Source: an uncultured Oscillospiraceae bacterium
Lineage (GTDB): Bacteria; Bacillota; Clostridia; Oscillospirales; Ruminococcaceae
Assembly (NCBI GenBank): GCA_958448395.1
Contig: CAUDDP010000056.1
Span: 1 to 13,443, forward strand
Direction: 5' to 3'
Length of the DNA stretch: 13,443 nt
In this document: one piece after another, positions 6,391-13,443 of the stretch
Numbering within the stretch: the stretch's first letter is position 1
Layout: the number at the start of each line of letters is the position of its first letter
The notes under the pieces: model-generated
Seen by the model: only the letters and a program-made list of their open reading frames with translations
The model's database searches: none
What the model was told of the DNA's origin: nothing
Made by a program: the position numbers and the translations under genes

Positions 6391-8007
6391 CTACTGTGTT
6401 TCTGAGTGAAGAACCACGGTATCTCCTGCTAAAATTTCAGTATCTCCCTGTGGAATGATGGTCTCTGTATCACGTTGAATCATGAGAATCAGCGTTTTTT
6501 TGCCGAGTGTCAGGGAACGGATTTGTTTTCCATTCCATTTGTGATGTTCGTCAATGACCAGTTCCGATAGCTGCATATTTGCGGTTTGCTGACAGTTTCC
6601 AGCACTTAGTACAACGACATCATCCTGTTGAATCACAGTATTTCCCTTTGGAATGATCGTTTTTCCGTTCCGAATCAGCATTGCCAGCAGCGTTTCAGGC
6701 GGAAGTGCAATGCTGCTGACTGGTTGATCAATCCAGGCGTGGTGTTCATGAATGGGGAGTTGCAGGGTTTGAATGATTTCTTCATCTGTGTAGTCTGTAA
6801 ATGTCTTCATAACGTTCTGTGAGTCATCAATCATGTTCAGTTTTTTCGATACCCAAGGCAGCAACGTCCCTTGCAGTGCAATGGAGAACAAGACGATACA
6901 GAAGACCATGTGAAATAAGTCATATTTCAGTGTGACAGATTGGGAAGCGGTGATACTGGCGACTGCTGTAATGGCAAAGACTGCCGAGGTCGCCCCACGC
7001 AGTCCAGACCAAGACACCAGTAATTGCTGAGAGAGCTTTGCACGAAACGGCGTGAGCAGCACGCCAACCACCAATGGGCGAGCAATCAACGTCAGAAAGA
7101 CGGCAATGCCCAGAGCGGGCAGCAAAACAGTAAGTAGTTTGGTGGGCGTGCAGAGCATTCCTAAAATGAAAAAAACCAATAATTGCATCAGTCCAGTGAC
7201 ACCATCGAAGAAGTGCACCAGATTTTTTTTATTGGAGAGTTGTGCATTTCCAAGGATAATGCCAGCAATATAGGCACTCAAATAGCCGTTTCCACCAATC
7301 ATGGTTGGAACAACATAGGATAGAATGGCGACTGCCAGCATAAATACCATGTCGAACCCGCTGGTGTCAAACTGAAAATGTTCCAGAAAAAAGAGAACTG
7401 CCAATGCCAGAAAAATACCGATGCCAACACCATATACAATCTGTGCAAATACCTGATACAACACCATACCGGCGGAAACATTCGTTTCCATCATGGTAAG
7501 AATTATGGTTACCATTAGGTATGCAATGGGATCGTTACTACCGCTCTCTACTTCCAGCAGGGAAGCTGTGCCATATTTCAGGTTCAGCTTTTTGGCACGC
7601 AGGATGGAGAAGACAGAAGCTGCATCCGTAGAACTCATTACAGCACCAATCAGTAGACTTTCCAGCAGGCTAACATGCAGGACAAAATAGCAAAATACTC
7701 CAACAGCAACAGCAGTGAGAAAGACACCAATGGTAGAGAGTAGAATCGCACGGATTGCAACAGGTTTGGCAGCACTCCATTTTGTGCCGAAACCGCCATA
7801 AAAAATGATGAGAATCAAGGCAGCAGTGCAGACATTTTCTGTCAGTTGATAGTCGTTGAAGGAAATGCCAAGAATGCCGTCTTCTCCACAAAGCATCCCT
7901 ACACAGAGAAAGGCGAGCAGCATGGGCACACCGATTTTAGTGGTAATTTTATTGCAGAGAATGCAGGCAATGGTGGAAACAGATAATAAGAGTAACAGTT
8001 GTATCAT
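6391..8007 (-). CDS. CPA1-family cation/proton antiporter with two C-terminal RCK_C (TrkA-C) domains, NhaP2-like
   Basis: Membrane antiporter exchanging Na+ or K+ for protons. The first ~390 of 538 residues are hydrophobic, with about twelve segments. Family motifs are STDAAS (126-131), the paired ND of ESGSNDP (N158-D159) typical of electroneutral CPA1 transporters, and WSGLRGA (333-339). The cytoplasmic tail holds two RCK_C-type repeats, about 412-470 and 478-535, each with a strand pattern around IIPKG/IIPQG and D(D/T)VVVL. Such tails suit K+/H+ antiporters of the NhaP2/CvrA type gated by a ligand, but ion choice cannot be read from sequence. A GTG at 8016 is in frame but only one base from AAGGAGG (8018-8024); the ATG at 8007 is ten bases away and preferred. 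It follows pheA by 68 bases with no terminator, so they are probably co-transcribed. Confidence 0.9.
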   Translation of the reverse strand: MIQLLLLLSVSTIACILCNKITTKIGVPMLLAFLCVGMLCGEDGILGISFNDYQLTENVCTAALILIIFYGGFGTKWSAAKPVAIRAILLSTIGVFLTAVAVGVFCYFVLHVSLLESLLIGAVMSSTDAASVFSILRAKKLNLKYGTASLLEVESGSNDPIAYLMVTIILTMMETNVSAGMVLYQVFAQIVYGVGIGIFLALAVLFFLEHFQFDTSGFDMVFMLAVAILSYVVPTMIGGNGYLSAYIAGIILGNAQLSNKKNLVHFFDGVTGLMQLLVFFILGMLCTPTKLLTVLLPALGIAVFLTLIARPLVVGVLLTPFRAKLSQQLLVSWSGLRGATSAVFAITAVASITASQSVTLKYDLFHMVFCIVLFSIALQGTLLPWVSKKLNMIDDSQNVMKTFTDYTDEEIIQTLQLPIHEHHAWIDQPVSSIALPPETLLAMLIRNGKTIIPKGNTVIQQDDVVVLSAGNCQQTANMQLSELVIDEHHKWNGKQIRSLTLGKKTLILMIQRDTETIIPQGDTEILAGDTVVLHSETQ

Positions 8008-8075
8008 GAAAGTCACGCCTCCTTTTCGGGGTTAAGCGAATAGGCGGATGAAAGATTGCAGCAGCTGTGGAAATG

Positions 8076-9194
8076 TTATGAGAAGACAACAGCGTTTCCC
8101 AGTAGCTTGAAGTCCTGACAGCTTTTGCAGAGTTCATTTAAAAAGGCGGCAATGGAACGATCCATCAGACTGCCCTTGAAGTCCACATAGAATGCCACAT
8201 CAAAGCTGCCGTCCTGAATTGGGCGGCTTTCCAGTTTGACTAAATCTAAGCCCTGTAAATAGAATTGATTCAGAACCTTACTTAAGCTGCCGGGTACGTT
8301 CGGCAGTGTCATCATAATGGAGATGACCGAGGCATTTGGAGCTACCATCATTTTTTTAGAAATACAGATAAAACGAGTATAGTTTGGAACTACATTGGAA
8401 ATACCCGTTTGTAAAATTTCCAAACCGTTTTGTTTGGCACAGTCTTCTGAACAGATGGCAGCAAATGTTGCATTCGGATCAGAAGCGACAAATGCGGCGG
8501 CTGTTGCTGTATTGCTGTACTCCTTTGGAAGCAGGTGATGATGCTTTAGAAAGTCAGAACACTGCATCAATGCCTGCGGATGGGAGTAAACAGCAGTAAC
8601 CTGTTCCAAGGTCGTCCCTTTTTTCGTTGCCAGACAGTGTTTGATTTTTACCTGATTCATAGCAGTGATACAGCAGCTGTACTTCCCCATGAGGTCATAG
8701 GTTTGTGTAACAGAGCCACTGGTGCTGTTATAGGCTGGCAGCACGCCAAATTCGATTTCTCCAGATTCCACTGCTTGAAAAACCTGTTCAAAGGTGGGAT
8801 AAAATGTAACTGTGCGTCCGGGGAACAGCTGTTGTGAGGCAGCTTCTGAGTTTGCACCGCTTGTTCCCTGACAGCCGATTTTCTGTGCGGCTGCAAAGTC
8901 TGGTATTGTAAATACTGGTTCTGTTTCCAGCTTGGCAAGCATTCTGGATTGCAGCTGCTTGCTGATATCCAGAATGACAGAAAACATTGTGCGAGCTGCA
9001 TTTTTCAGCTCCGGCGAGGCTTCCTGTTCAATTTTGTCCAGCAGAAGCTTTTCCCGTTCCGGTTGAAAAACCGGCAGGTTGTTCTCCTTTTTGTAAAGTG
9101 CGACATTTCGGCAAAGTGCCATACGCTGTTCAAACAGCGACAGCAGTTCGTGATCCAAAGCGTCAATTTCTGTGCGGATTTCTTGTAAATCCAT
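8076..9194 (-). CDS. pheA: Bifunctional chorismate mutase/prephenate dehydratase (P-protein)
   Basis: Converts chorismate to prephenate and then to phenylpyruvate, the dedicated steps of phenylalanine synthesis. Residues 1-85 are an AroQ chorismate mutase; R7, R24, K35, R47 and E48 align with the active-site residues of the E. coli enzyme at a constant offset of four. The dehydratase domain spans about 103-280, opening with CQGTSGANSEAA and holding the catalytic TRF at 273-275. The ACT domain (about 285-372) has PGSL (301-304) and ESRP (322-325), the Phe-binding motifs, so feedback inhibition by Phe is expected. Length 372 is normal. The ATG at 9194 lies seven bases past AAGGAG (9202-9207). 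The leader is only about 30 bases, too short for a T-box or leader-peptide attenuator. Confidence 0.95.
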   Translation of the reverse strand: MDLQEIRTEIDALDHELLSLFEQRMALCRNVALYKKENNLPVFQPEREKLLLDKIEQEASPELKNAARTMFSVILDISKQLQSRMLAKLETEPVFTIPDFAAAQKIGCQGTSGANSEAASQQLFPGRTVTFYPTFEQVFQAVESGEIEFGVLPAYNSTSGSVTQTYDLMGKYSCCITAMNQVKIKHCLATKKGTTLEQVTAVYSHPQALMQCSDFLKHHHLLPKEYSNTATAAAFVASDPNATFAAICSEDCAKQNGLEILQTGISNVVPNYTRFICISKKMMVAPNASVISIMMTLPNVPGSLSKVLNQFYLQGLDLVKLESRPIQDGSFDVAFYVDFKGSLMDRSIAAFLNELCKSCQDFKLLGNAVVFS

Positions 9195-9230
9195 GATAGC
9201 ACTCCTTTCTTCTTTTTAAAGTCTATTTTT

Positions 9231-9259
9231 ATTATACAAAAATTTTTTTGGAAAATCAA
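9231..9259 (-). promoter_or_regulatory. pheA promoter
   Basis: On the minus strand, TTGATT (9259-9254), a 17-base A/T-rich spacer and a perfect TATAAT (9236-9231). The predicted start is near 9224, about 30 bases before the pheA ATG. Confidence 0.82.
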
Positions 9260-9279
9260 CATAAAAATTTAAATCGCTA

Positions 9280-9309
9280 TTGAAAGCACCGCAGAAAATA
9301 TGATATAAT
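9280..9309 (+). promoter_or_regulatory. ruvCAB promoter
   Basis: TTGAAA (9280-9285), an 18-base spacer and a perfect TATAAT (9304-9309) with an extended TGa element. A short inverted repeat, CTGT/ACAG (9319-9322 and 9330-9333), follows near the start point. I see no GAAC-N4-GTTC type LexA box, so SOS control is not evident. Confidence 0.8.
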
Positions 9310-9363
9310 AGTAATTGTCTGTAAAACGGACAGGAAATGAAATGAAACAGGAGAACGGAAACG

Positions 9364-9885
9364 ATGCGGATTTTAGGCGTTGATCCGGGTTATGCAATTG
9401 TTGGCTTTGGTGTATTGGAGTACACAGGAACGATTTTTACGCCGATTACCTACGGTGCGATTACTACAGCAGCAGAAATGCCGTTTTCTAAGCGGTTGGA
9501 GAGCATTTACAGGGATTTTCACTTGCTGTTGCAGCAATATCATCCAGATAGCATTGCTATGGAGCGGCTGTACTTCACTTCTAACCAGAAGACAGTGATT
9601 GATGTTGCACAGGCAAGAGGCGTGTTAATGCTGACGGCACAGCTGGCACAGATTCCGATTGCAGAGTATACGCCTTTACAAGTGAAACAGGCGGTAGTTG
9701 GCTATGGTCGAGCTGAAAAAAAGCAGGTCATGGAGTTGACACGCCGTATTTTAAAGCTGCAAAAGATTCCAAGACCGGATGATGCCGCAGATGCATTGGC
9801 GATTGCGATCTGTCACGGACATTGTGCCACCGGTTTACAGGGAAGAATGCAATTGCAGCAGAAAGCGGAGCGAAAATATGATTGA
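9364..9885 (+). CDS. ruvC: Crossover junction endodeoxyribonuclease RuvC
   Basis: Dimeric nuclease that cuts Holliday junctions during recombinational repair, working with RuvAB. The RNase H-like fold carries all four catalytic acids: D7 in GVDPG, E67 in AMERLYF, and D140 and D143 in RPDDAADAL. The length of 173 residues is standard. The ATG at 9364 follows AGGAG (9349-9353) by ten bases. It is the first gene of the ruvC-ruvA-ruvB operon and its stop overlaps the ruvA start by eight bases, suggesting translational coupling. Confidence 0.97.
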   Translation: MRILGVDPGYAIVGFGVLEYTGTIFTPITYGAITTAAEMPFSKRLESIYRDFHLLLQQYHPDSIAMERLYFTSNQKTVIDVAQARGVLMLTAQLAQIPIAEYTPLQVKQAVVGYGRAEKKQVMELTRRILKLQKIPRPDDAADALAIAICHGHCATGLQGRMQLQQKAERKYD

Positions 9886-10492
9886 CAGTTTACACGGTAC
9901 CTTATTGGCAAAAGAATTGTCCATGGCAGTTGTAGAATGTGGGGGAGTCGGCTATGCTTGTCGGATTTCTTATCAAACTTATAGCAGGTTGGGGAATATT
10001 GGTGATGAGGTTTTCTTGTATACGATTCTCTCTGTTTCCATGCGAGAGGGGAATTTAGAGTTATACGGTTTTCTGGATGCACAGGAACGCCGCTGTTTTT
10101 CCATGCTGACCGCAGTGGGCAGCGTGGGCGGGAAAGCGGCTCTTGCGATTTTGTCAGATATGACACCAGAGCGGTTGGCACTGGTCATTGCGTCCAATGA
10201 CAGCAAAGCGTTGACGAAGGTCAGGGGGATTGGCACCAAAATGGCACAGCGGATTGTGCTGGAACTGAAAGACAAAATTGCAAAAGAACAGGGCGGTGTC
10301 CTGTCTGCTGCCAGTCTTTCCTCGGAGGTAATCCCGCCGGCAGAAAGTGAAGTGGCAGAAGCCCTCTCTGCTTTGACCGTATTGGGTTATACACAAGCAG
10401 AAGTCATGCCGATTCTGGCAAAGCTGCCAGCAGATTTGTCTGCAACGGATTTAATTAAGGAAACACTGAAAGCCATTGGAAAACGGCGATAA
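9878..10492 (+). CDS. ruvA: Holliday junction branch migration protein RuvA
   Basis: Tetrameric junction-binding protein that loads RuvB and targets it to four-way junctions. Its 204 residues show the usual order: OB-fold domain (about 1-62), two helix-hairpin-helix motifs (78-92, with VGSVGGKAA, and 114-129, with VRGIGTKMAQRI), then a flexible linker rich in Ser and Glu and domain III (about 155-204) that contacts RuvB. The open frame extends upstream to 9779 within ruvC, but the family N-terminus, MI..L.G, begins at the ATG at 9878. That ATG is preceded by a modest AGCGGAG site and overlaps the end of ruvC by eight bases. ruvB follows after 18 bases. Confidence 0.96.
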   Translation: MIDSLHGTLLAKELSMAVVECGGVGYACRISYQTYSRLGNIGDEVFLYTILSVSMREGNLELYGFLDAQERRCFSMLTAVGSVGGKAALAILSDMTPERLALVIASNDSKALTKVRGIGTKMAQRIVLELKDKIAKEQGGVLSAASLSSEVIPPAESEVAEALSALTVLGYTQAEVMPILAKLPADLSATDLIKETLKAIGKRR

Positions 10493-10510
10493 CAAAAAGG
10501 AGGACGCACT

Positions 10511-11596
10511 GTGATTGAAACAAGCGATATGCAGTTTGATTCCCGAATGGTTGCGGCAGAAGAAACGCCGGAAGACCATGATGTCGAAGTCACACTGCGA
10601 CCGCAGACGTTGGCGGAATATATCGGACAGGATAAAGTCAAAGAGAATATGGCAGTCTATATTCAGGCGGCAAAACGGCGTGGGGATCCGTTGGATCATG
10701 TGCTGCTGTATGGACCGCCCGGTTTGGGAAAGACGACCCTTTCCGCCATTATTGCACATGAAATGGGGGTCAATTTACGTGTGACAACAGGTCCGGCGAT
10801 TGAAAAGCCGGGGGATTTGGCAGCTCTGCTGACCAATTTGCAGCCGAATGATGTGTTGTTTATTGATGAAATTCACCGGCTCTCCCGTGCCGTAGAGGAA
10901 ATTCTCTATCCGGCGTTGGAAGACCATGCCATTGATATTATCATGGGAAAAGGACCGTCCGCCCGTTCCTTGCGGATTGACTTAAATCCGTTTACACTGA
11001 TTGGAGCAACCACCAGAGCGGGTCAGCTTTCCAGTCCGTTGCGAGATCGTTTTGGCGTAATTCAGCGGTTGGAACTGTATACGACAGAACAACTAACGGA
11101 TATTGTCCGGCGGAGCAGTATGATTTTGGAAATTCCATGTACACTGGACGGAGCAGCAGAAATTGCAAGCCGTGCCAGAGGAACGCCTCGTATTGCAAAC
11201 CGGCTGCTGAAACGGGTACGGGATTTTGCAGATGTGATGGGCAACGGCGAAATTACGCTGGAAATTGCAAAAATTGCATTGGCACGGTTGGAGATTGATG
11301 AACTGGGATTAGACAGCAATGACCGCCGAATGCTGACGATGATGATCAAGGGATATGGTGGTGGGCCGGTTGGACTGGAAACACTGGCGGCTGCATTGGG
11401 GGAAGAGGCGGTTACCCTTGAAGATGTCTGTGAACCCTATTTGATGCAGCTTGGATTTTTGTCCAGAACCCCAAGAGGTCGTTGTGCTACCGCACTTGCT
11501 TATGAGCATATGGGGATACCATTGCCGCAGGAGCGGCATACCACACCAATGACTGGACAGATGTCTTTGTCAGATGCGGAAACAGAATCCGATTGA
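10511..11596 (+). CDS. ruvB: Holliday junction branch migration ATPase RuvB
   Basis: Hexameric AAA+ motor that drives branch migration with RuvA. Walker A is GPPGLGKTT (residues 68-76, K74), Walker B is FIDEIH (D119, E120), sensor 1 is GATTRAG and the sensor 2 region is PRIANRLLKRVRDFA. The C-terminal winged-helix domain includes GPVGLETLAAALGEE and FLSRTPRGR. At 361 residues it is slightly longer than the usual ~335 because of short extensions at both ends. The start is the GTG at 10511, seven bases past a full AAGGAGG (10497-10503); the in-frame ATG at 10529 is too far from it. Last gene of the ruvCAB unit. No strong terminator follows, only the palindrome AAAATGCATTTT around 11597. Confidence 0.97.
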   Translation: MIETSDMQFDSRMVAAEETPEDHDVEVTLRPQTLAEYIGQDKVKENMAVYIQAAKRRGDPLDHVLLYGPPGLGKTTLSAIIAHEMGVNLRVTTGPAIEKPGDLAALLTNLQPNDVLFIDEIHRLSRAVEEILYPALEDHAIDIIMGKGPSARSLRIDLNPFTLIGATTRAGQLSSPLRDRFGVIQRLELYTTEQLTDIVRRSSMILEIPCTLDGAAEIASRARGTPRIANRLLKRVRDFADVMGNGEITLEIAKIALARLEIDELGLDSNDRRMLTMMIKGYGGGPVGLETLAAALGEEAVTLEDVCEPYLMQLGFLSRTPRGRCATALAYEHMGIPLPQERHTTPMTGQMSLSDAETESD

Positions 11597-11680
11597 AAAT
11601 GCATTTTTTAAAAATAGGAACATGGAACAATAGAATTTAGGAATCAAGGCAGTCTTGCTATTGAAATTTCATTTCTACCA

Positions 11681-11702
11681 TATACTATAGTAGATACTAT
11701 AG
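11681..11702. promoter_or_regulatory. Palindromic repeat upstream of glmM, possible promoter/operator
   Basis: ATACTATAG occurs twice (11682-11690 and 11694-11702). Arranged the other way, CTATAGTA (11685-11692) and TACTATAG (11695-11702) form a perfect inverted repeat with a 2-base centre. TATACT at 11681-11686 could be the glmM -10, but the nearest -35 candidates, TTGAAA (11661-11666) and TTGCTA (11655-11660), have spacers of 14 and 20 bases. This suggests a regulated or activator-dependent promoter, or that the true promoter lies elsewhere. Confidence 0.45.
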
Positions 11703-11715
11703 ACATTTTATAAAC

Positions 11716-11743
11716 GACACCTGTTTGACCATTGACAGGTGTC
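11716..11743 (+). promoter_or_regulatory. Hairpin in the glmM leader
   Basis: GACACCTGT (11716-11724) and ACAGGTGTC (11735-11743) pair perfectly over 9 bp with a 10-base loop. No U run follows, so it is not a terminator; the ribosome site AAGGAG begins eleven bases downstream. It could stabilise or regulate the glmM mRNA, or act as a DNA operator. It does not resemble the glmS ribozyme, which is in any case found upstream of glmS and is much larger. Confidence 0.5.
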
Positions 11744-11769
11744 CAACAGAATAAAGGAGTCGAATGAGA

Positions 11770-13122
11770 ATGGGCAGATTATTTGGAACAGACGGTGCAA
11801 GAGGCGTTGCTATTACAGAGTTAACTTGTGAACTTGCAATGCAAATCGGGCGGGCAGCTGCACTGGTATTGACAAAAGAAGCAGACCACAAGGCAAAGAT
11901 TGTCATCGGTAAGGATACTCGTATTTCCTCCGATATTTTGGAGGCAGCACTCTGTGCCGGCATTTGTTCTGTAGGAGCAGATGCGGTGCAGCTGGGTGTT
12001 GTGCCGACTCCGGCAGTAGCATATCTGGTGCGTTCGCTCCATGCGGATGCTGGCGTTATGATTTCTGCTTCCCACAATAGCGTGGAGTTCAATGGGATTA
12101 AACTATTTTCCTCCACTGGCTATAAGTTGCCAGATGCAGTAGAAGCTGAAATTGAAGCGTTGATTTTGGATACACCAGAGGCTGTTACGTTGCAGTCTCA
12201 TACCAATGTGGGTAGAATGGAACGCTACGAACATGCAAAGGCAGATTATATACAGCATATTTTGGAGAGCATTCCGACAAGATTTAACGGCATGAAAATT
12301 GCACTGGATTGTGCAAACGGCAGTGCTTCCGCAACAGCAGAACAGTTGTTCACGGCATTGGGTGCAGAAGTTTGCATGTTGAGTGCAGAACCGGACGGTA
12401 CCAATATCAATGATGGATGCGGTTCTACCCATATGGAACAACTGATGGCATATGTACCAGCACATGGCTGCCAGTTGGGTCTGGCATTTGACGGAGATGC
12501 AGATCGTTGTCTGGCAGTGGATGAAAACGGAAAGCTGATTGATGGTGACCAGATAATTGCAGTCTGTGCGAAGGCACTGAAGGCAGAAGGCAAGCTGGAA
12601 AAGGATACAGCCGTTGTAACCATTATGACGAATCTGGGGTTCTTCCACTTTGCAAAACAGGAGGGGATACATACTGTTGCAACGAAAGTAGGGGATCGGT
12701 ATGTACTGGAGGAAATGCAGAAAGGCGGCTACTGTATCGGCGGTGAACAGAGTGGACATATTATTTTTCTGGAACATGCTACCACCGGCGATGGCGAACT
12801 GTCCGGAGCAAAGCTGGTGGAAATTGTTGTGAAATCTGGAAAAAAGCTGAGTGAGCTTGCAGGCGAAATGGAAACATTTCCACAGCAGATGCAGAATGTC
12901 AAAATTACACCAAACCAAAGAAATCTGTGGAAAATGGATGAAGCGGTTTGTGCGGTTATGCAGCAGTATGAAGAACGGCTTGGAGAGGATGGACGGATTC
13001 TGGTACGGGAGAGCGGTACAGAACCGTTGATTCGTGTTATGGTAGAGGCAAAAGATGCTGCATTGATGCAGGAGGCTGTTTCTGCCATCGCAGAAGAACT
13101 GGAACGTTATACCAAGAGATAA
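11770..13122 (+). CDS. glmM: Phosphoglucosamine mutase GlmM
   Basis: Interconverts glucosamine 6-phosphate and glucosamine 1-phosphate on the way to UDP-GlcNAc for peptidoglycan. The alpha-D-phosphohexomutase signatures are all present: SASHN with the phosphorylated serine S101, the Mg-binding DGDADR (D241, D243, D245), GEQSGH (E326, S328, H330) and the phosphate loop RESGTEP (413-419). After SASHN a Ser-Val replaces the more common Pro-Val, a minor variant. I choose the ATG at 11770 because the family begins MG(R/K).FGTDG and it lies ten bases past AAGGAG (11754-11759). An ATG two codons earlier (11764) is only four bases from that site but cannot be excluded. 450 residues, normal length. 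A methyltransferase gene follows closely. Confidence 0.96.
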   Translation: MGRLFGTDGARGVAITELTCELAMQIGRAAALVLTKEADHKAKIVIGKDTRISSDILEAALCAGICSVGADAVQLGVVPTPAVAYLVRSLHADAGVMISASHNSVEFNGIKLFSSTGYKLPDAVEAEIEALILDTPEAVTLQSHTNVGRMERYEHAKADYIQHILESIPTRFNGMKIALDCANGSASATAEQLFTALGAEVCMLSAEPDGTNINDGCGSTHMEQLMAYVPAHGCQLGLAFDGDADRCLAVDENGKLIDGDQIIAVCAKALKAEGKLEKDTAVVTIMTNLGFFHFAKQEGIHTVATKVGDRYVLEEMQKGGYCIGGEQSGHIIFLEHATTGDGELSGAKLVEIVVKSGKKLSELAGEMETFPQQMQNVKITPNQRNLWKMDEAVCAVMQQYEERLGEDGRILVRESGTEPLIRVMVEAKDAALMQEAVSAIAEELERYTKR

Positions 13123-13137
13123 AGGAGCCTTACAAAC

Positions 13138-13443
13138 GTGAGAATTGCAAATCAGTGGAAAGAATATCGTATTTTGGATACTTCTGGTCAGGAGAAGCTG
13201 GAGCAGTGGGGGAATGTCACACTGATTCGTCCCGATCCGCAGATTATCTGGAAAACGCCAAAAGAACACGGCATGTGGAATCATGCGGATGGTCATTATC
13301 ACCGTTCCAATGCGGGCGGCGGCAGCTGGGATTTTTTCCGGAAGCTGCCGGAGGCATGGAAACTGCATTATACGCCGCTGGACTTGACGTTTCGGATTCA
13401 ACCCACCAGCTTTAAACATACCGGATTGTTTCCGGAGCAGGCA
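13138..13443 (+). CDS. Class I SAM-dependent methyltransferase, RlmI/RlmK-like (5' part only)
   Basis: The first 102 codons of a gene that continues past the window. The start is a GTG at 13138, ten bases after AAAGGAG (13121-13127), which overlaps the glmM stop; the gap to glmM is 15 bases, so the two are probably co-transcribed. The visible part contains LIRPDPQIIW, HYHRSNAGGGSW and, at the end, FKHTGLFPEQ, a pattern I associate with the N-terminal region of COG1092-type methyltransferases of Clostridia. The SAM-binding domain would lie beyond the window. The target, probably RNA, is inferred from the family only. Confidence 0.78.
   Translation, partial: MRIANQWKEYRILDTSGQEKLEQWGNVTLIRPDPQIIWKTPKEHGMWNHADGHYHRSNAGGGSWDFFRKLPEAWKLHYTPLDLTFRIQPTSFKHTGLFPEQA

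Noticed and set aside
9195..9363. Attenuator or T-box for pheA, or LexA box for ruvCAB
   Set aside because: The pheA leader is only about 30 bases from a clear promoter, and I find no GAAC-N4-GTTC type site near the ruvC promoter.
12103..13419. Long minus-strand open frame of 438 codons opposite glmM
   Set aside because: It lies antisense to the well-supported glmM and the methyltransferase start, is rich in Cys, Phe and His with no recognisable domain, and lacks a good ribosome site. It is a shadow of glmM codon usage.
1..13443. Mobile element, CRISPR array, defence island or biosynthetic cluster
   Set aside because: No transposase, integrase, regularly spaced repeats, restriction or toxin genes were found. 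All large frames are core metabolic, envelope or repair genes with matching codon style and no sign of recent transfer.

Overview
The window looks like ordinary chromosome from a mid-GC (by eye about 45%) Gram-positive bacterium of the class Clostridia, most likely a Ruminococcus-like member of the Oscillospiraceae/Ruminococcaceae. The basis is the long class III fructose-bisphosphatase, strong AGGAGG-type ribosome binding sites, sigma-A promoters with extended TGn -10 boxes, a stand-alone phenylacetate-CoA ligase paired with a tandem-ACT protein, and the style of the protein sequences. The genus is an inference; no rRNA or other marker gene is present. No tRNA, rRNA, CRISPR array, insertion sequence, phage gene or origin was recognised.

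Layout. 1-234: intergenic DNA with a hairpin terminator and one copy of a short repeat. 235-1095 (-): uppP, recycling of the undecaprenyl lipid carrier. 1096-1417: divergent promoters for uppP and fbp, plus a second copy of the repeat. 1418-3415 (+): fbp, gluconeogenesis. 3416-3515: convergent gap with A/T-rich inverted repeats and an unexpected rightward promoter. 3516-4337 (-): metal-dependent amidohydrolase. 4338-4511: interleaved face-to-face promoters. 4512-6301 (+): paaK and a tandem ACT-domain gene, ended by a strong terminator at 6322-6365. 6391-9194 (-): pheA (chorismate mutase/prephenate dehydratase) followed by a CPA1 cation/proton antiporter, probably one transcript. 9364-11596 (+): the ruvC-ruvA-ruvB Holliday-junction operon. 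11597-11769: glmM leader with a palindrome and a hairpin. 11770-13443 (+): glmM and the start of a SAM-dependent methyltransferase that runs off the window.

How the genes fit together. uppP, glmM and fbp all serve cell-wall precursor supply: lipid carrier, UDP-GlcNAc and gluconeogenic hexose phosphate. paaK plus the ACT gene lies close to pheA. This may reflect linked handling of phenylacetate and phenylalanine, but the two units are on opposite strands with separate promoters, so it is only a positional hint. ruvCAB is a standard repair module with no LexA-type box visible to me.

I found no convincing new multi-gene system. The observations most worth a second look are non-coding: the duplicated element flanking uppP, the orphan promoter/palindrome with a downstream hairpin antisense to the amidohydrolase, the interleaved promoters at 4387-4453, and the palindromic glmM leader.
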